A DNA stretch of 64,000 nt from Candidatus Poribacteria bacterium (GTDB taxonomy: Bacteria > Poribacteria > WGA-4E > GCA-2687025). Location: NCBI GenBank assembly GCA_018644665.1, contig JABGQA010000111.1, forward strand, positions 21,068-85,067. The letters run 5' to 3'. Under the pieces are notes generated by a model. It made no database searches. It was not told the DNA's origin and saw only the letters and a list, made by a program, of their open reading frames with translations. Position numbers and translations under genes: made by a program. Below, one piece after another: positions 25,573-33,311 of the stretch (the first letter of the stretch is position 1; each line of letters starts with the position of its first letter).

Positions 25573-26307
25573 CTACGGCGTCTCCTGGAACACGGTGATG
25601 CCCATGTCCACGTATTTGGCGCGCTCGTCGGAATCGGAGTCGGTGATGACGGCCATACCTAGACGTACGCCCGTGTCGGCTAGTTGCGCCGCGACGTTCG
25701 TCATGCACTCGTCGACCGTGCGTAGAGGGAAGTGGGGATGCCCCTCGAGGCTGAACAGGAGGTCGTTCGGGCCGAACGCGACGTAGTCGACGCCGGGCTT
25801 CGCCAACGTCCGCGCGCGGGCGATGCCGACCACGGACTCCAACTGCATTCCCAGAACGACTTGCTCGTTCCACCACGCGGCATATTGGAGGCGACCGGGC
25901 GGATCGTCGGCGTCGAAGCCTAGCCGAGACGTGCCTCCCCAACTCCTGCGGCCCGCCTGCGGGTAGTACGACTGGCCGACGGCCTCGTCGACGGTCGCGT
26001 CCTCGACGACCTCGGGCACAAGAATCCCGGACAGGCCCATGTCTAGGAACCGGCCGATGAGGTATGTCTGGCGGGTGTGAGGAATGCGGAACTGCACCGG
26101 AAGACCGAGTTCGTCCGCGATGGCGCAGAACGTCACGAGTTGGTCGTCGGTGAAGGCGGTGTGTTGCCCGTCGACGTAGATGAAGTCGTATCCGCCTTGG
26201 TCCAACGCGCGGACGACATCGTCGCGATCCGACGTCAGCGGTATGCGTAGCGAGACGACGACGTCGCCGTCACGGATGCGCTGTTTGAGCGTGCTCGCGG
26301 TGGTCAT
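25573..26307 (-). CDS. HpcH/HpaI aldolase family protein
   Basis: 244 residues, the usual size of class II 4-hydroxy-2-oxovalerate-type or 2,4-dihydroxyheptenedioate aldolases. The family pattern is visible: a DFIYVDGQHTAF strand (catalytic His region), VQFRIPHT (Arg), GILVPEVVEDA (metal-binding Glu region) and YVAFGPNDLLFSL (Asp). These enzymes cleave or form C-C bonds in 2-oxo-3-deoxy sugars and aromatic breakdown products using a divalent metal. GGGAGG eight bases before the ATG at 26307 sets the start, although the frame continues open to 26445. It is divergent from a secreted WD40-like gene. Confidence 0.87.
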   Translation of the reverse strand: MTTASTLKQRIRDGDVVVSLRIPLTSDRDDVVRALDQGGYDFIYVDGQHTAFTDDQLVTFCAIADELGLPVQFRIPHTRQTYLIGRFLDMGLSGILVPEVVEDATVDEAVGQSYYPQAGRRSWGGTSRLGFDADDPPGRLQYAAWWNEQVVLGMQLESVVGIARARTLAKPGVDYVAFGPNDLLFSLEGHPHFPLRTVDECMTNVAAQLADTGVRLGMAVITDSDSDERAKYVDMGITVFQETP

Positions 26308-26609
26308 GGTCGGGCCTCCCGGTGGCGCTCGTCCGGCGAGTATGCGCCGCAGGCTCGAACGGATCAACAGGCGCCAGAAGGGAGCGTCCTGCTTGCCGGA
26401 CAATCTGTCATCTCCGGTAAACCATCGGGCGTACTCGGCGTCCAACCTCCCAGTATCTGAAACCTCCTTACTTTATGTGTGCTGTGACGCCTTCCTCGCG
26501 GAAGGCGTTGCCCTTTCCGGCCCCGAATTCAGCATGTCACCGTCGCCACGCTCGCGGCGTTTAACACTAGGCGCCCGCCTCAGTGTGCACATGCCCAGAG
26601 GGATTCGTC
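26308..26609. other. Divergent intergenic region with an AT-rich patch and hairpin
   Basis: 302 bases between the aldolase and the WD40-like gene. Bases about 26455-26482 are the most AT-rich stretch in this neighbourhood and are a likely promoter zone, but I cannot assign hexamers. An in-frame extension of the aldolase (26308-26445) has a protein-like composition yet lacks a proper start. A perfect hairpin lies at 26488-26507. Confidence 0.35.
26488..26507. promoter_or_regulatory. Perfect 8-base hairpin in the divergent promoter region
   Basis: CGCCTTCC/GGAAGGCG with a TCGC loop. It sits next to the AT-rich patch, about 100 bases upstream of the secreted WD40-like gene. No U-run follows, so an operator or an mRNA leader structure is more likely than a terminator. 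It shares the YTTCC/GGAAR core with the REP-like repeats but lacks their flanks. Confidence 0.35.
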
Positions 26610-27641
26610 ATGCGTGGTCGTGGACCTGTCTCGCTGCTCGTCGCGTTTCTGTTCGTCACAGTGTCGTCGGCGATGCTCGCGCAAGCCGCCGATCGGCCGA
26701 TCGACCCTGAGCCCGAGTTCACCCTCGGCGAGGCGGTGGACAACCCGACCGACGATCGCCCGCCGACCGTGCCCATGCGCGTCGCCCTCTCGTCGGACGA
26801 CTCACAGTTGCTCGTCCTGCGGGCGGACGGCTCCGTCGAAACGTGGGACGTCGCGGCCCGAACCAAAGCAGGCACGCGTGACTCCAATGAGCTGTTCGCC
26901 TACGCGCCGGGCGACGGCACGCTCGTGACGCGCTCAGCGGACGGCGCGGCGACAGCGTCAAGCGCCAGCGGGGGCGCGACGTCGCTGTTCCCGACGACGA
27001 GCGCGCACGCCGCTCTGTCGGGTGACGGGGACGTGCTGGCTGTCGTGGGCCAGTTCGGCCGCGTCGACGTCTGGTCGTTGGGGGACACCGCGACGTCCAC
27101 TACCCTGAAGACCGCGCTTCCGGCTCGGAACGGACTCGCCGTGTCGCGCGATGGGGCGCTCATCGCCGCGGCCGAGGGGACGTACAGCGACGACGCCGGT
27201 CACACCACGGTCGTCGAAGTGTGGCGCCGAGGCGCCGACTCACCGCTGCTCCGCATCGACGAGAAGGACGCTGGCGTGCTCGTGGGCGTGTGGGGCGTGC
27301 TGTTCTCGCCGGATGGCTCGCTCCTGGCAGCGGACACGCAGAAGGACGGCCGATCCGGTATTCGAGTCTGGGAGCTGCCTGACGGGCGTGTCCACTTCAG
27401 CTCCGACGGCTTCAACTCGTACTGGGTGCGAGCGCTGGCGTTCTCTGCCGACGGGCGGCACCTCGCGTCGGGCGATGAGAAGGGGACCATCTGGGTTCGC
27501 GGCCTTGACGGCGGCGGGACGAGACACATAGGCCGTCCCGGAGTCGTGCAGTCGTTGGCGTTCTCGCACGACGGCCGGTACCTGGTCGTGGGGAACTGGG
27601 ACTCGACCGTGGAGTTCTGGCGCGTTGGGTCGGATGGCTAG
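26610..27641 (+). CDS. Exported WD40-like beta-propeller protein
   Basis: 343 residues. A Sec signal peptide (about residues 1-27: basic start, LLVAFLFVTVSSAML, cleavage after AQA) is followed by repeats with the WD40 rhythm: VETWDVA, VDVWSLGD, VEVWRRG, IRVWELPDG, IWVRGLDG and VEFWRVG at blade ends, with SPDGSLLA, SADGRHLASGD and SHDGRYLVVGN at strand starts. It folds as a propeller of about seven blades in the periplasm or outside the cell and probably mediates protein contact. AGAGGGA lies before the ATG at 26610. The next gene starts 91 bases downstream in the same direction. Specific function unknown. Confidence 0.85.
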   Translation: MRGRGPVSLLVAFLFVTVSSAMLAQAADRPIDPEPEFTLGEAVDNPTDDRPPTVPMRVALSSDDSQLLVLRADGSVETWDVAARTKAGTRDSNELFAYAPGDGTLVTRSADGAATASSASGGATSLFPTTSAHAALSGDGDVLAVVGQFGRVDVWSLGDTATSTTLKTALPARNGLAVSRDGALIAAAEGTYSDDAGHTTVVEVWRRGADSPLLRIDEKDAGVLVGVWGVLFSPDGSLLAADTQKDGRSGIRVWELPDGRVHFSSDGFNSYWVRALAFSADGRHLASGDEKGTIWVRGLDGGGTRHIGRPGVVQSLAFSHDGRYLVVGNWDSTVEFWRVGSDG

Positions 27642-27732
27642 GCGCGGGACATCGCCCGATGCGCCTGCCCGGTATAGAGGCTATCCATTCCATCGGAGGC
27701 GCGGACGCGCAAGTCGGGGAAGGAGCCCCCGG

Positions 27733-28461
27733 ATGAGCCATCGCCTGAACGTGCTGCTACTCCCACTTATCATCGGCGCCATCGGATGCGTCGAGACTCT
27801 CGACGACGGAGACGCCATACGCGGCTCCGGCGAGATGGTCACGGTCCACGAGGACCGCAAGGACTTCGACGAGATCGAGATCGGCTCGGCCTTCCGCGCC
27901 ACGATCACGCGCGGCGACGCGTACGCCGTCTCGATACGCGTTGATCTCAACGTGTTGGACCACGTCCGCGTATCCCGCATCGGCGGTACGCTCAGCATCA
28001 CCCTGGACGACGACCACTTCTACCGCGATGTCACGCTCGAAGCTGACATCACGGCGCCCGCGCTCCAGCGGCTCGCGCTGTCGGGGGCGTCGAGCGCCTC
28101 GCTGGTGGGCTTCCACTCGGACGACGACATCGAGGTGGACCTGTCCGGGGCAAGCTCCGCGGCGGGCGATCTGTCCGCGGGCGACGTCGACTGCGAGCTA
28201 TCCGGCGCCAGCACCGCAACGCTCACAGGCTCCGCCGGCGACCTGTCTCTGCACGGCAGCGGGGCGAGCACGGCGGATTTGGGCGGGCTGGTGAACGGGG
28301 ACGGCGACATCGACCTGAGTGGCGCCAGTTCCGCCACCGTACAGGCCACCGGCACGATCGACGCCACGCTGAGTGGGGCCTCGCTTCTGGAGTACGTCGG
28401 CAGCCCAACACTGGGGGACATCAGCGTCAGTTCGGGCTCCACATTGCGGCAGGCCGACTAG
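27733..28461 (+). CDS. DUF2807 (head-GIN) lipoprotein
   Basis: 242 residues. Lipobox IGAIGC gives lipidated Cys19. After a DDGDAIRGSGEM linker the protein has the DUF2807 pattern: DEIEIGSAFRATITRG and then short beta-helix repeats centred on LSGASSA, LSGASTA, GSGASTA and LSGASSA, spaced about 20 residues. These repeats form a right-handed beta-helix, and the family is common in Bacteroidetes and other Gram-negative surface lipoproteins without a proven role. AAGGAG is present eight bases before the ATG. It may be co-transcribed with the preceding propeller gene, as both are exported. Confidence 0.87.
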   Translation: MSHRLNVLLLPLIIGAIGCVETLDDGDAIRGSGEMVTVHEDRKDFDEIEIGSAFRATITRGDAYAVSIRVDLNVLDHVRVSRIGGTLSITLDDDHFYRDVTLEADITAPALQRLALSGASSASLVGFHSDDDIEVDLSGASSAAGDLSAGDVDCELSGASTATLTGSAGDLSLHGSGASTADLGGLVNGDGDIDLSGASSATVQATGTIDATLSGASLLEYVGSPTLGDISVSSGSTLRQAD

Positions 28462-28468
28462 CCGTCCC

Positions 28469-29545
28469 TCATCCCTCCGCGACGCGGATGAACTCCTCGG
28501 CGTCCGCGCGTGACGGCGCGTGCATGTTGATCAGGAACGAGCCGAACTTCGCGCCGAACTCGCGCTTCAGGCCGCGCAGATTCTCGACGCTGCTGCACCC
28601 AATGAGCATCCGCTTACCGGCTTCTATCGTCTTGTGGTAGTAGGGCCACCAGCACGGGTGATCCGTGGGCTCCGCGCCGGCTCCGGGCGTCCATTGGAGC
28701 ATGGTCAGACTGGACACCGAGAGCAGGCTGTCGTGGTGCTCCAGCGCCCCCGGGCCATCCCAGTGGTACATGCTGTAGCCGACGCGGTCGGTCATCTCGC
28801 GCAGCACGGGGACCATGAACTCCGCGAACATTTCGGGCGAGATCATCGCGCAGAAGTCGCACTGCAGCTTGGTCATTCTCCCGGGCGCCCAGGCCCAGAA
28901 GATGCTCCCGCCGACGGGGTCGCGGAACAGGTCGTACAGGACATCGTAGTAGCGGAAGTAGCGGTCGGTGATCTGTCTCAACGAGGCGTGGACCCAGTCG
29001 GGCCGGTCGACGAGGTCTGCCAGGAGCCGCTCCGTTCCGCGCATCGCGGCGAGCGTGTCCAGCCCTTCGATGAGGTCAGGGAACTCCAGGAGGAACTTGC
29101 CCTCGCCGAGGCGCAGGCACTCGCGGCCCAGGCGCTGCGTAAAGCGCCAGTACCGGTTGTCCTCGTGGTAGTCGAACGATGCGCTCTCGGGGGAGTCCAT
29201 GCACGGCTTGCACCACACCGTCCCCGGCATCTCGACGCCCTCGCAGCCGAGGTAGAGGGCCAGGCAGTTCGGAGCCAGGCCGGGAGCTACGTGCGGCGTC
29301 GCCTCCGCCAGGTACTCGGTGTGCAGGCAGCTACGGGCCGCCAGGTTCACGCGGTAGTCGTAGTCGCTCGTGGAGTAGTGCGTCACCCATCCTGGCGGCT
29401 GGGGAAGCGCGGGGATGTCCTCGAGGGGCTCCGCTCGCCGCGCCGTGACCTGCATCGCCGGTCGGCCGATGTCGCCGCCGTTCCACCAGGTGGTCAGCCG
29501 CTCGCGCACGTCGTCCATGTCCTCGCGGTATAGCAGTCCGGGCAT
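28469..29545 (-). CDS. Uroporphyrinogen-decarboxylase-superfamily protein
   Basis: 358 residues. The fold-specific pattern of the URO-D superfamily (TIM barrel) is visible: TFTQRLG-like helix, LLEFPDLIEGLDTLAAMRG, the middle-barrel strand MISPEMFAEFMVPVLREM and the C-terminal strand YSMYHWDGPGAL, with a late GCSSVENLRGL segment. In uncultured bacteria such proteins are more often methyltransferase-like (MtaA/CmuA type) or sugar-pathway enzymes than haem enzymes, and the Arg residues typical of true HemE are not evident. The ATG at 29545 has GGAG upstream; the TTG further out is less likely. It converges with the DUF2807 gene, 7 bases apart. Confidence 0.75.
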   Translation of the reverse strand: MPGLLYREDMDDVRERLTTWWNGGDIGRPAMQVTARRAEPLEDIPALPQPPGWVTHYSTSDYDYRVNLAARSCLHTEYLAEATPHVAPGLAPNCLALYLGCEGVEMPGTVWCKPCMDSPESASFDYHEDNRYWRFTQRLGRECLRLGEGKFLLEFPDLIEGLDTLAAMRGTERLLADLVDRPDWVHASLRQITDRYFRYYDVLYDLFRDPVGGSIFWAWAPGRMTKLQCDFCAMISPEMFAEFMVPVLREMTDRVGYSMYHWDGPGALEHHDSLLSVSSLTMLQWTPGAGAEPTDHPCWWPYYHKTIEAGKRMLIGCSSVENLRGLKREFGAKFGSFLINMHAPSRADAEEFIRVAEG

Positions 29546-29705
29546 GCGGTTCTCCGGCGTCTCGTCGGGGCGTTCGAGACAAGGAGTAGCCGGGCCATGC
29601 GCATTGCGCACGGCCGGCGGCATCGGTATCCTGCCGCGCAATCGCCATCATCACGCACATCGCCTCGGATGCCGTCCCGGCTAGTGGATGAGGAGAATCC
29701 GCGCC

Positions 29706-30395
29706 ATGAAGACCCCGATCTGCGTCTGTATTGCGCTCGCCTTCGCCTTGAATGTGCACGCGGTGGAGTGGGCCCACGTCGACATCCAAGAACACGCGAC
29801 GACGGAACTCGACATCGAGTGGTGGACCGGGAACGCGGGCGACAGCACGTACAGTCGTCTGCCTATCGGCGAGACCGCGGACTTCATCGGCCCCGACGGC
29901 CCCGTGCCGTTCCACATCGAGGTGGGCGCCATCGCCATCAACGGGACGAACGCCGCGCAGTTCCCCATGGAGGTTACGGGCATCCCCATCGAGGGGAAGG
30001 CGGAGTTCGTGTATTTCCTCCACGCCACGGGCTGGGAATTCGCCGGCGGCCCTAGCTACCAGTTCGTGCTGAACTACGACGACGGCTCGGAGGAGCGGCT
30101 GGACATGATCTCCAACGAGAACTCCGACGACTGGTGTCACCATGCGGCCGAGCCGCCCGACCCAGACTCGGTCTGGGGATGGGTCATGTTGGAAGGGCCC
30201 CCGTGCGACGGGTCGGGACTCATCAACACGCGGTGGGAGAACCCGAAGCCGAACGCTCGCATCGCGACGCTCGACATGGTCAGCCTGGGTACCGCCGCGG
30301 TGCCGATCATTGCCGGAGTCACGCTAGGCGAAGCGATCCTGGCCGTCGAGGCCGAAGGACGGCTGACGACGTCGTGGGCGCGGCTGAAGCAGTAG
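29706..30395 (+). CDS. Exported protein with C-terminal TWG-like tag
   Basis: 229 residues. Sec signal peptide (MKTPICVCIALAFALNVHA, cleavage near residue 19). The mature part is rich in beta strands, with Asp/Trp/Gly-rich stretches such as DIEWWTGNAGDS and FVYFLHATGWEF, and two Cys that may pair (DDWCHH and PPCDGSG). No family recognised. The last residues, EGRLTTSWARLKQ, match the C termini of a TlpA-like protein (47327) and another exported protein (53983), suggesting a shared sorting tag. AGGAGA precedes the ATG at 29706. It is divergent from the URO-D-like gene and ends before a repeat element. Confidence 0.75.
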   Translation: MKTPICVCIALAFALNVHAVEWAHVDIQEHATTELDIEWWTGNAGDSTYSRLPIGETADFIGPDGPVPFHIEVGAIAINGTNAAQFPMEVTGIPIEGKAEFVYFLHATGWEFAGGPSYQFVLNYDDGSEERLDMISNENSDDWCHHAAEPPDPDSVWGWVMLEGPPCDGSGLINTRWENPKPNARIATLDMVSLGTAAVPIIAGVTLGEAILAVEAEGRLTTSWARLKQ

Positions 30396-30424
30396 GCCGA
30401 GGTCGACCAGTCGCCAGTGGTGTG

Positions 30425-30441
30425 CCACAGAGGATCTGTGG
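30425..30441. terminator. Hairpin between convergent genes
   Basis: A 7-base perfect stem CCACAGA/TCTGTGG with a GGA loop, 30 bases after the exported-protein stop and directly before REP copy A. Together they may terminate both convergent transcripts. No U-tract. Confidence 0.4.
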
Positions 30442-30446
30442 GTTGC

Positions 30447-30493
30447 GCGTGGACCCCATCCTAACCTTCCCCAGGAAGGGAAGGCATCCACGC
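30447..30493 (-). repeat. REP-like palindromic element, copy A (nested stems)
   Basis: An outer 7-base stem (GCGTGGA at 30447-30453 with TCCACGC at 30487-30493) encloses an inner 7-base stem (CCTTCCC at 30465-30471 with GGGAAGG at 30478-30484). It lies between two convergent genes. Copy B at 55797-55838 shares both the flanks and the core. Confidence 0.6.
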
Positions 30494-30523
30494 TCGCCCT
30501 GGATCACACGGTGCCCAACACGG

Positions 30524-31318
30524 TCACCGTGGTCTGTTGCCAGTCTGTCGGGAATGGGCGTGGGTCGCGAGCGTCACCTCAAGGGCCGCGAGGTGCGCGG
30601 CGACGCGGCGTTCAATGTCCCACGCCGCGCTCGGTGTCTCGGAGATGATGACGTGCGGCGCGTGGTACGCGAGCAGGTAGGGGGCGAGTCCGACCGTGCC
30701 CCACGACGAAGACACGGGGTACACGCCGGGCGTGATCGGCGGATCGTCCGGGTCGCTGTCGGCATCGATAGGGCCGATCTGCGCGACGCGCTCGATGATG
30801 CGCGCGCCAACGCCGCCCGTGTCGCGGCCGCCCTCGTACATGTAGAAGCCCTGGGTCTCCCAGTCCTCGTGGAAGTCCACGGCGCAGGCGAACTTGCGCT
30901 CGTGCAGGAGGGCCTTCAGGCCGATCGACTCCGGCGTCTCGTCCCCGTCGAACGCTCGGTTGATGTCCGCCCCGGCGCCGTTGTCACGCGTTTCCCGCAC
31001 ATACCCCGTCGGGTTCACGCACGGAACAACGACAAAGGCGAACGACTGCGCGTACCCGGCAATCCTGTCCTCGAGGAAGCGCAAGGCGGCCTCGATGCCC
31101 GCGGGCTCGTCGCCGTGAACGCCGCCGGTCAGCAAGACCGACGGACGGTCGGATGTCGTGGCGGCCACCGTGACGTAGCGCATCGGGAGTCCGTCCACGG
31201 ACCCGAAGTCGGCAACCGTGACTCCGGGGCCCGCCAACGCGTCGATACGCCGCGTGATGTCCTCGTAATCGCGCAATCGGCCGGCCCCCGGCTTAGTTTC
31301 GCTTCGCAGACGCTCCAT
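30524..31318 (-). CDS. M14-family metallopeptidase / succinylglutamate-desuccinylase-like zinc enzyme
   Basis: 264 residues. Zinc site: GGVHGDEPAG supplies His68 and Glu71 (HxxE), and DFHEDWE supplies His150, the third ligand. NPTGYVRETRDNGAGADINRAF contains the substrate-carboxylate-binding Asn/Arg pattern (NPDG...R..N.RD style) of M14 carboxypeptidases. The late Glu in VIISETPS is a candidate catalytic base. No signal peptide, so it acts in the cytoplasm, for example trimming peptides or N-acyl amino acids. The ATG at 31318 starts the homology region closely. It is divergent from the tandem aldo/keto reductases. Confidence 0.83.
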   Translation of the reverse strand: MERLRSETKPGAGRLRDYEDITRRIDALAGPGVTVADFGSVDGLPMRYVTVAATTSDRPSVLLTGGVHGDEPAGIEAALRFLEDRIAGYAQSFAFVVVPCVNPTGYVRETRDNGAGADINRAFDGDETPESIGLKALLHERKFACAVDFHEDWETQGFYMYEGGRDTGGVGARIIERVAQIGPIDADSDPDDPPITPGVYPVSSSWGTVGLAPYLLAYHAPHVIISETPSAAWDIERRVAAHLAALEVTLATHAHSRQTGNRPR

Positions 31319-31605
31319 TGTAAGCGACGGCCAGCGCCTTGCGCCGCCCTTTACCCGCGGACTCCACGACTCCGACGCGCAGCATGCGTACTCCGCGCGG
31401 CGGCCCGCCGCTTCGCCAACCGGTTACCCGCCATCCGCACGGCCGACATGGCCCAACGCGTGCCGCAGTAGCGCTTTGGCGAGCTGCGATGTCTCCATCC
31501 CAGTTCTACCTGTGGGATGACACGCATCCGGTTCGTGGCGCACACTGTGGAGCGTGACGGCCAGGCGGGTCGAGGCAGCGCGGGCGCTTTACAGAGGAAC
31601 ACGGA
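31319..31605. other. Divergent intergenic region
   Basis: 287 bases between the M14-type peptidase and the aldo/keto reductase pair. I see no convincing small gene. An AGAGGA ribosome-binding site serves the reductase. Promoter hexamers are not clear. Confidence 0.3.
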
Positions 31606-32424
31606 ATGCACCGAGTTGAGCTGGGCAGCACGGGGATAGAGGGGTCGTATCTGACGTTCGGAACCGGTAGCACGACGCGGTCGGAGGGATCTGCGCAGGT
31701 GCGACTGGGCTTCGAGGCCTGTGTGGAGTTGCTGCAGTACGGCGTGGAGCAGGGCATCCGGTCCATAGACACCGCCGATGGGTACAAGTCTCACGCGCAT
31801 GTGGCCGAGGTCATCAAGACGTTCGGCGTGGACGCTCTGACACTGACGACGAAGACCGGCGCGCGAGACGCGGAGAAAGCCAAGGCCGACATCCCGCGAT
31901 TCCTCGATGAGCTTGGCGTAGAGCACATCGACGTGCTGCTGATGCACTACATGACGGAGCGTGATTGGCCGACAACGCAGGCGCCCGTGATGGACGTCCT
32001 GTCGGAGTACAAGGAGCGGGGCGTCATCGGGGCGGTGGGCGTGTCGTGCCACGACTTCGGGGCTCTGGAGTCCGCCGCGTCCGAGGAGTGGGTGGATGTG
32101 ATCCTGGCGCGCATCAACCACGATGGCGCCGAGATGGACGGGTCTCCCGCGGACATCACGACGGTGCTGCAACGCGCACACGCCGCCGACAAGGCCGTCT
32201 GCGGGATGAAGATATTCGCCGAAGGGCCGCTTGCTTCCGATTATCGCGGCGCCATCCGGTTCGCGTACGAACTCGACTGCGTGGACGCGCTGACGATCGG
32301 CATGGAGAGCGTCGCGGACGTGGACGCCAACGTCGCATACATCGACGAGTTGCACAGCGCGACGCCACCAACCGCGGCGACACTGCCTCGCCCGAGGCCG
32401 ACCGCCGACGGCGCGCCCGCATAG
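31606..32424 (+). CDS. Aldo/keto reductase, first of a tandem pair
   Basis: 272 residues; AKR barrel. Catalytic tetrad visible as Asp and Tyr in SIDTADGYKSH, Lys in TTKTGARD and His in LLMHYMTE. The NADPH-binding C-terminal part of longer AKRs is short, and the protein ends soon after the VDALTIGMESVADVDANV region, as in the small bacterial AKRs that use radical or flavin-independent chemistry. It is very similar along its whole length to the next gene, a tandem duplication. Substrate unknown, probably a sugar-derived aldehyde. ACAGAGGAACACGG precedes the ATG. Confidence 0.85.
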   Translation: MHRVELGSTGIEGSYLTFGTGSTTRSEGSAQVRLGFEACVELLQYGVEQGIRSIDTADGYKSHAHVAEVIKTFGVDALTLTTKTGARDAEKAKADIPRFLDELGVEHIDVLLMHYMTERDWPTTQAPVMDVLSEYKERGVIGAVGVSCHDFGALESAASEEWVDVILARINHDGAEMDGSPADITTVLQRAHAADKAVCGMKIFAEGPLASDYRGAIRFAYELDCVDALTIGMESVADVDANVAYIDELHSATPPTAATLPRPRPTADGAPA

Positions 32425-32491
32425 CCACGGGCTCCCGACGCATGGCTTACAATGGCCGTGCTGATCGACGGATTCATAGGAGGTAGGCTGC

Positions 32492-33292
32492 ATGCACAAG
32501 GTGATGCTGGGCAGGACGGGCATCGAAAGCTCGTATCTGTCCATTGGGACCGGGACGGTCGGAGGCGGCAATGAGTCGAATCAGACGCGGCTCGGGCATA
32601 GCGAGCTTGTGGAGCTTTTCGGCTACGCGCATGACAAGGGCGTGACGGCCATCGACTGCGCGGACTCGTACGGCTCGCATCCGCATGTGGCGGACCACGT
32701 TCGAGCGGTCGGACGGGACAACGTGTTCATCGCGACGAAGACGGGCGCCAAGGACGCCGAGAAGGCCCGCGCCGACATCGCCCGGTACCTCACCGAACTG
32801 GATACCGATCGCCTGGACGTCGTGCTGATGCACGGCATGGGACACTCGAACTGGCCTGCCGATCGACGCCCGGTCATGGACGTTCTCTCGGAGTTCAAGC
32901 GGCAGGGGGTCATCGGCGCGGTCGGGGTGTCGTGCCACGACCACGGCGCGCTGCGTTCCGCGGCCGACGCGGATTGGGTGGACTTCGTACTCGCCCGGAT
33001 CAACTACGACGGCGTGCGCATGGACGGCTCGCCCGAGGAGATCGTCGCCACGCTGCGCCGCACACACGCTGCCGGGAAGGCGGTGTGTGGGATGAAGATC
33101 GTCGGGCAAGGGCCGCTTGTCGAGCAGTATCGGGACGCCATCAAGTACGTCTACGACCTCGACTGCGTGGACATGATGACGATCGGCATGGAGTCCCGCG
33201 CGGAGGTCGACGCGAACGTGGCGTGCATCGAGGAGTTGCATGGGGCCGTCCCGCCTCCGGCGGCCGTCGCCACCGAGGGCCTGCGGGCGTAG
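32492..33292 (+). CDS. Aldo/keto reductase, second of a tandem pair
   Basis: 266 residues, paralogue of the upstream gene: shared blocks include KTGA-DAEKA-ADI, PVMDVLSE, GVIGAVGVSCHD, LARIN-DG--MDGSP and KAVCGMKI. Catalytic residues: Asp and Tyr in AIDCADSYGSH, Lys in ATKTGAKD and His in LMHGMGHS. By eye about three residues in five are identical, so the copies are old enough to have diverged in substrate. AGGAGG nine bases before the ATG is strong, and a TACAAT box at 32448-32453 could give it a separate promoter. Confidence 0.85.
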   Translation: MHKVMLGRTGIESSYLSIGTGTVGGGNESNQTRLGHSELVELFGYAHDKGVTAIDCADSYGSHPHVADHVRAVGRDNVFIATKTGAKDAEKARADIARYLTELDTDRLDVVLMHGMGHSNWPADRRPVMDVLSEFKRQGVIGAVGVSCHDHGALRSAADADWVDFVLARINYDGVRMDGSPEEIVATLRRTHAAGKAVCGMKIVGQGPLVEQYRDAIKYVYDLDCVDMMTIGMESRAEVDANVACIEELHGAVPPPAAVATEGLRA

Positions 33293-33311
33293 CCGGACGC
33301 TCGCCCGACAT

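Noticed and set aside
26308..26445. N-terminal extension of the aldolase to a TTG at 26445
   Set aside because: Composition is protein-like, but the ribosome-binding site is too close to that TTG and the family start corresponds to 26307. Left unresolved but not annotated.
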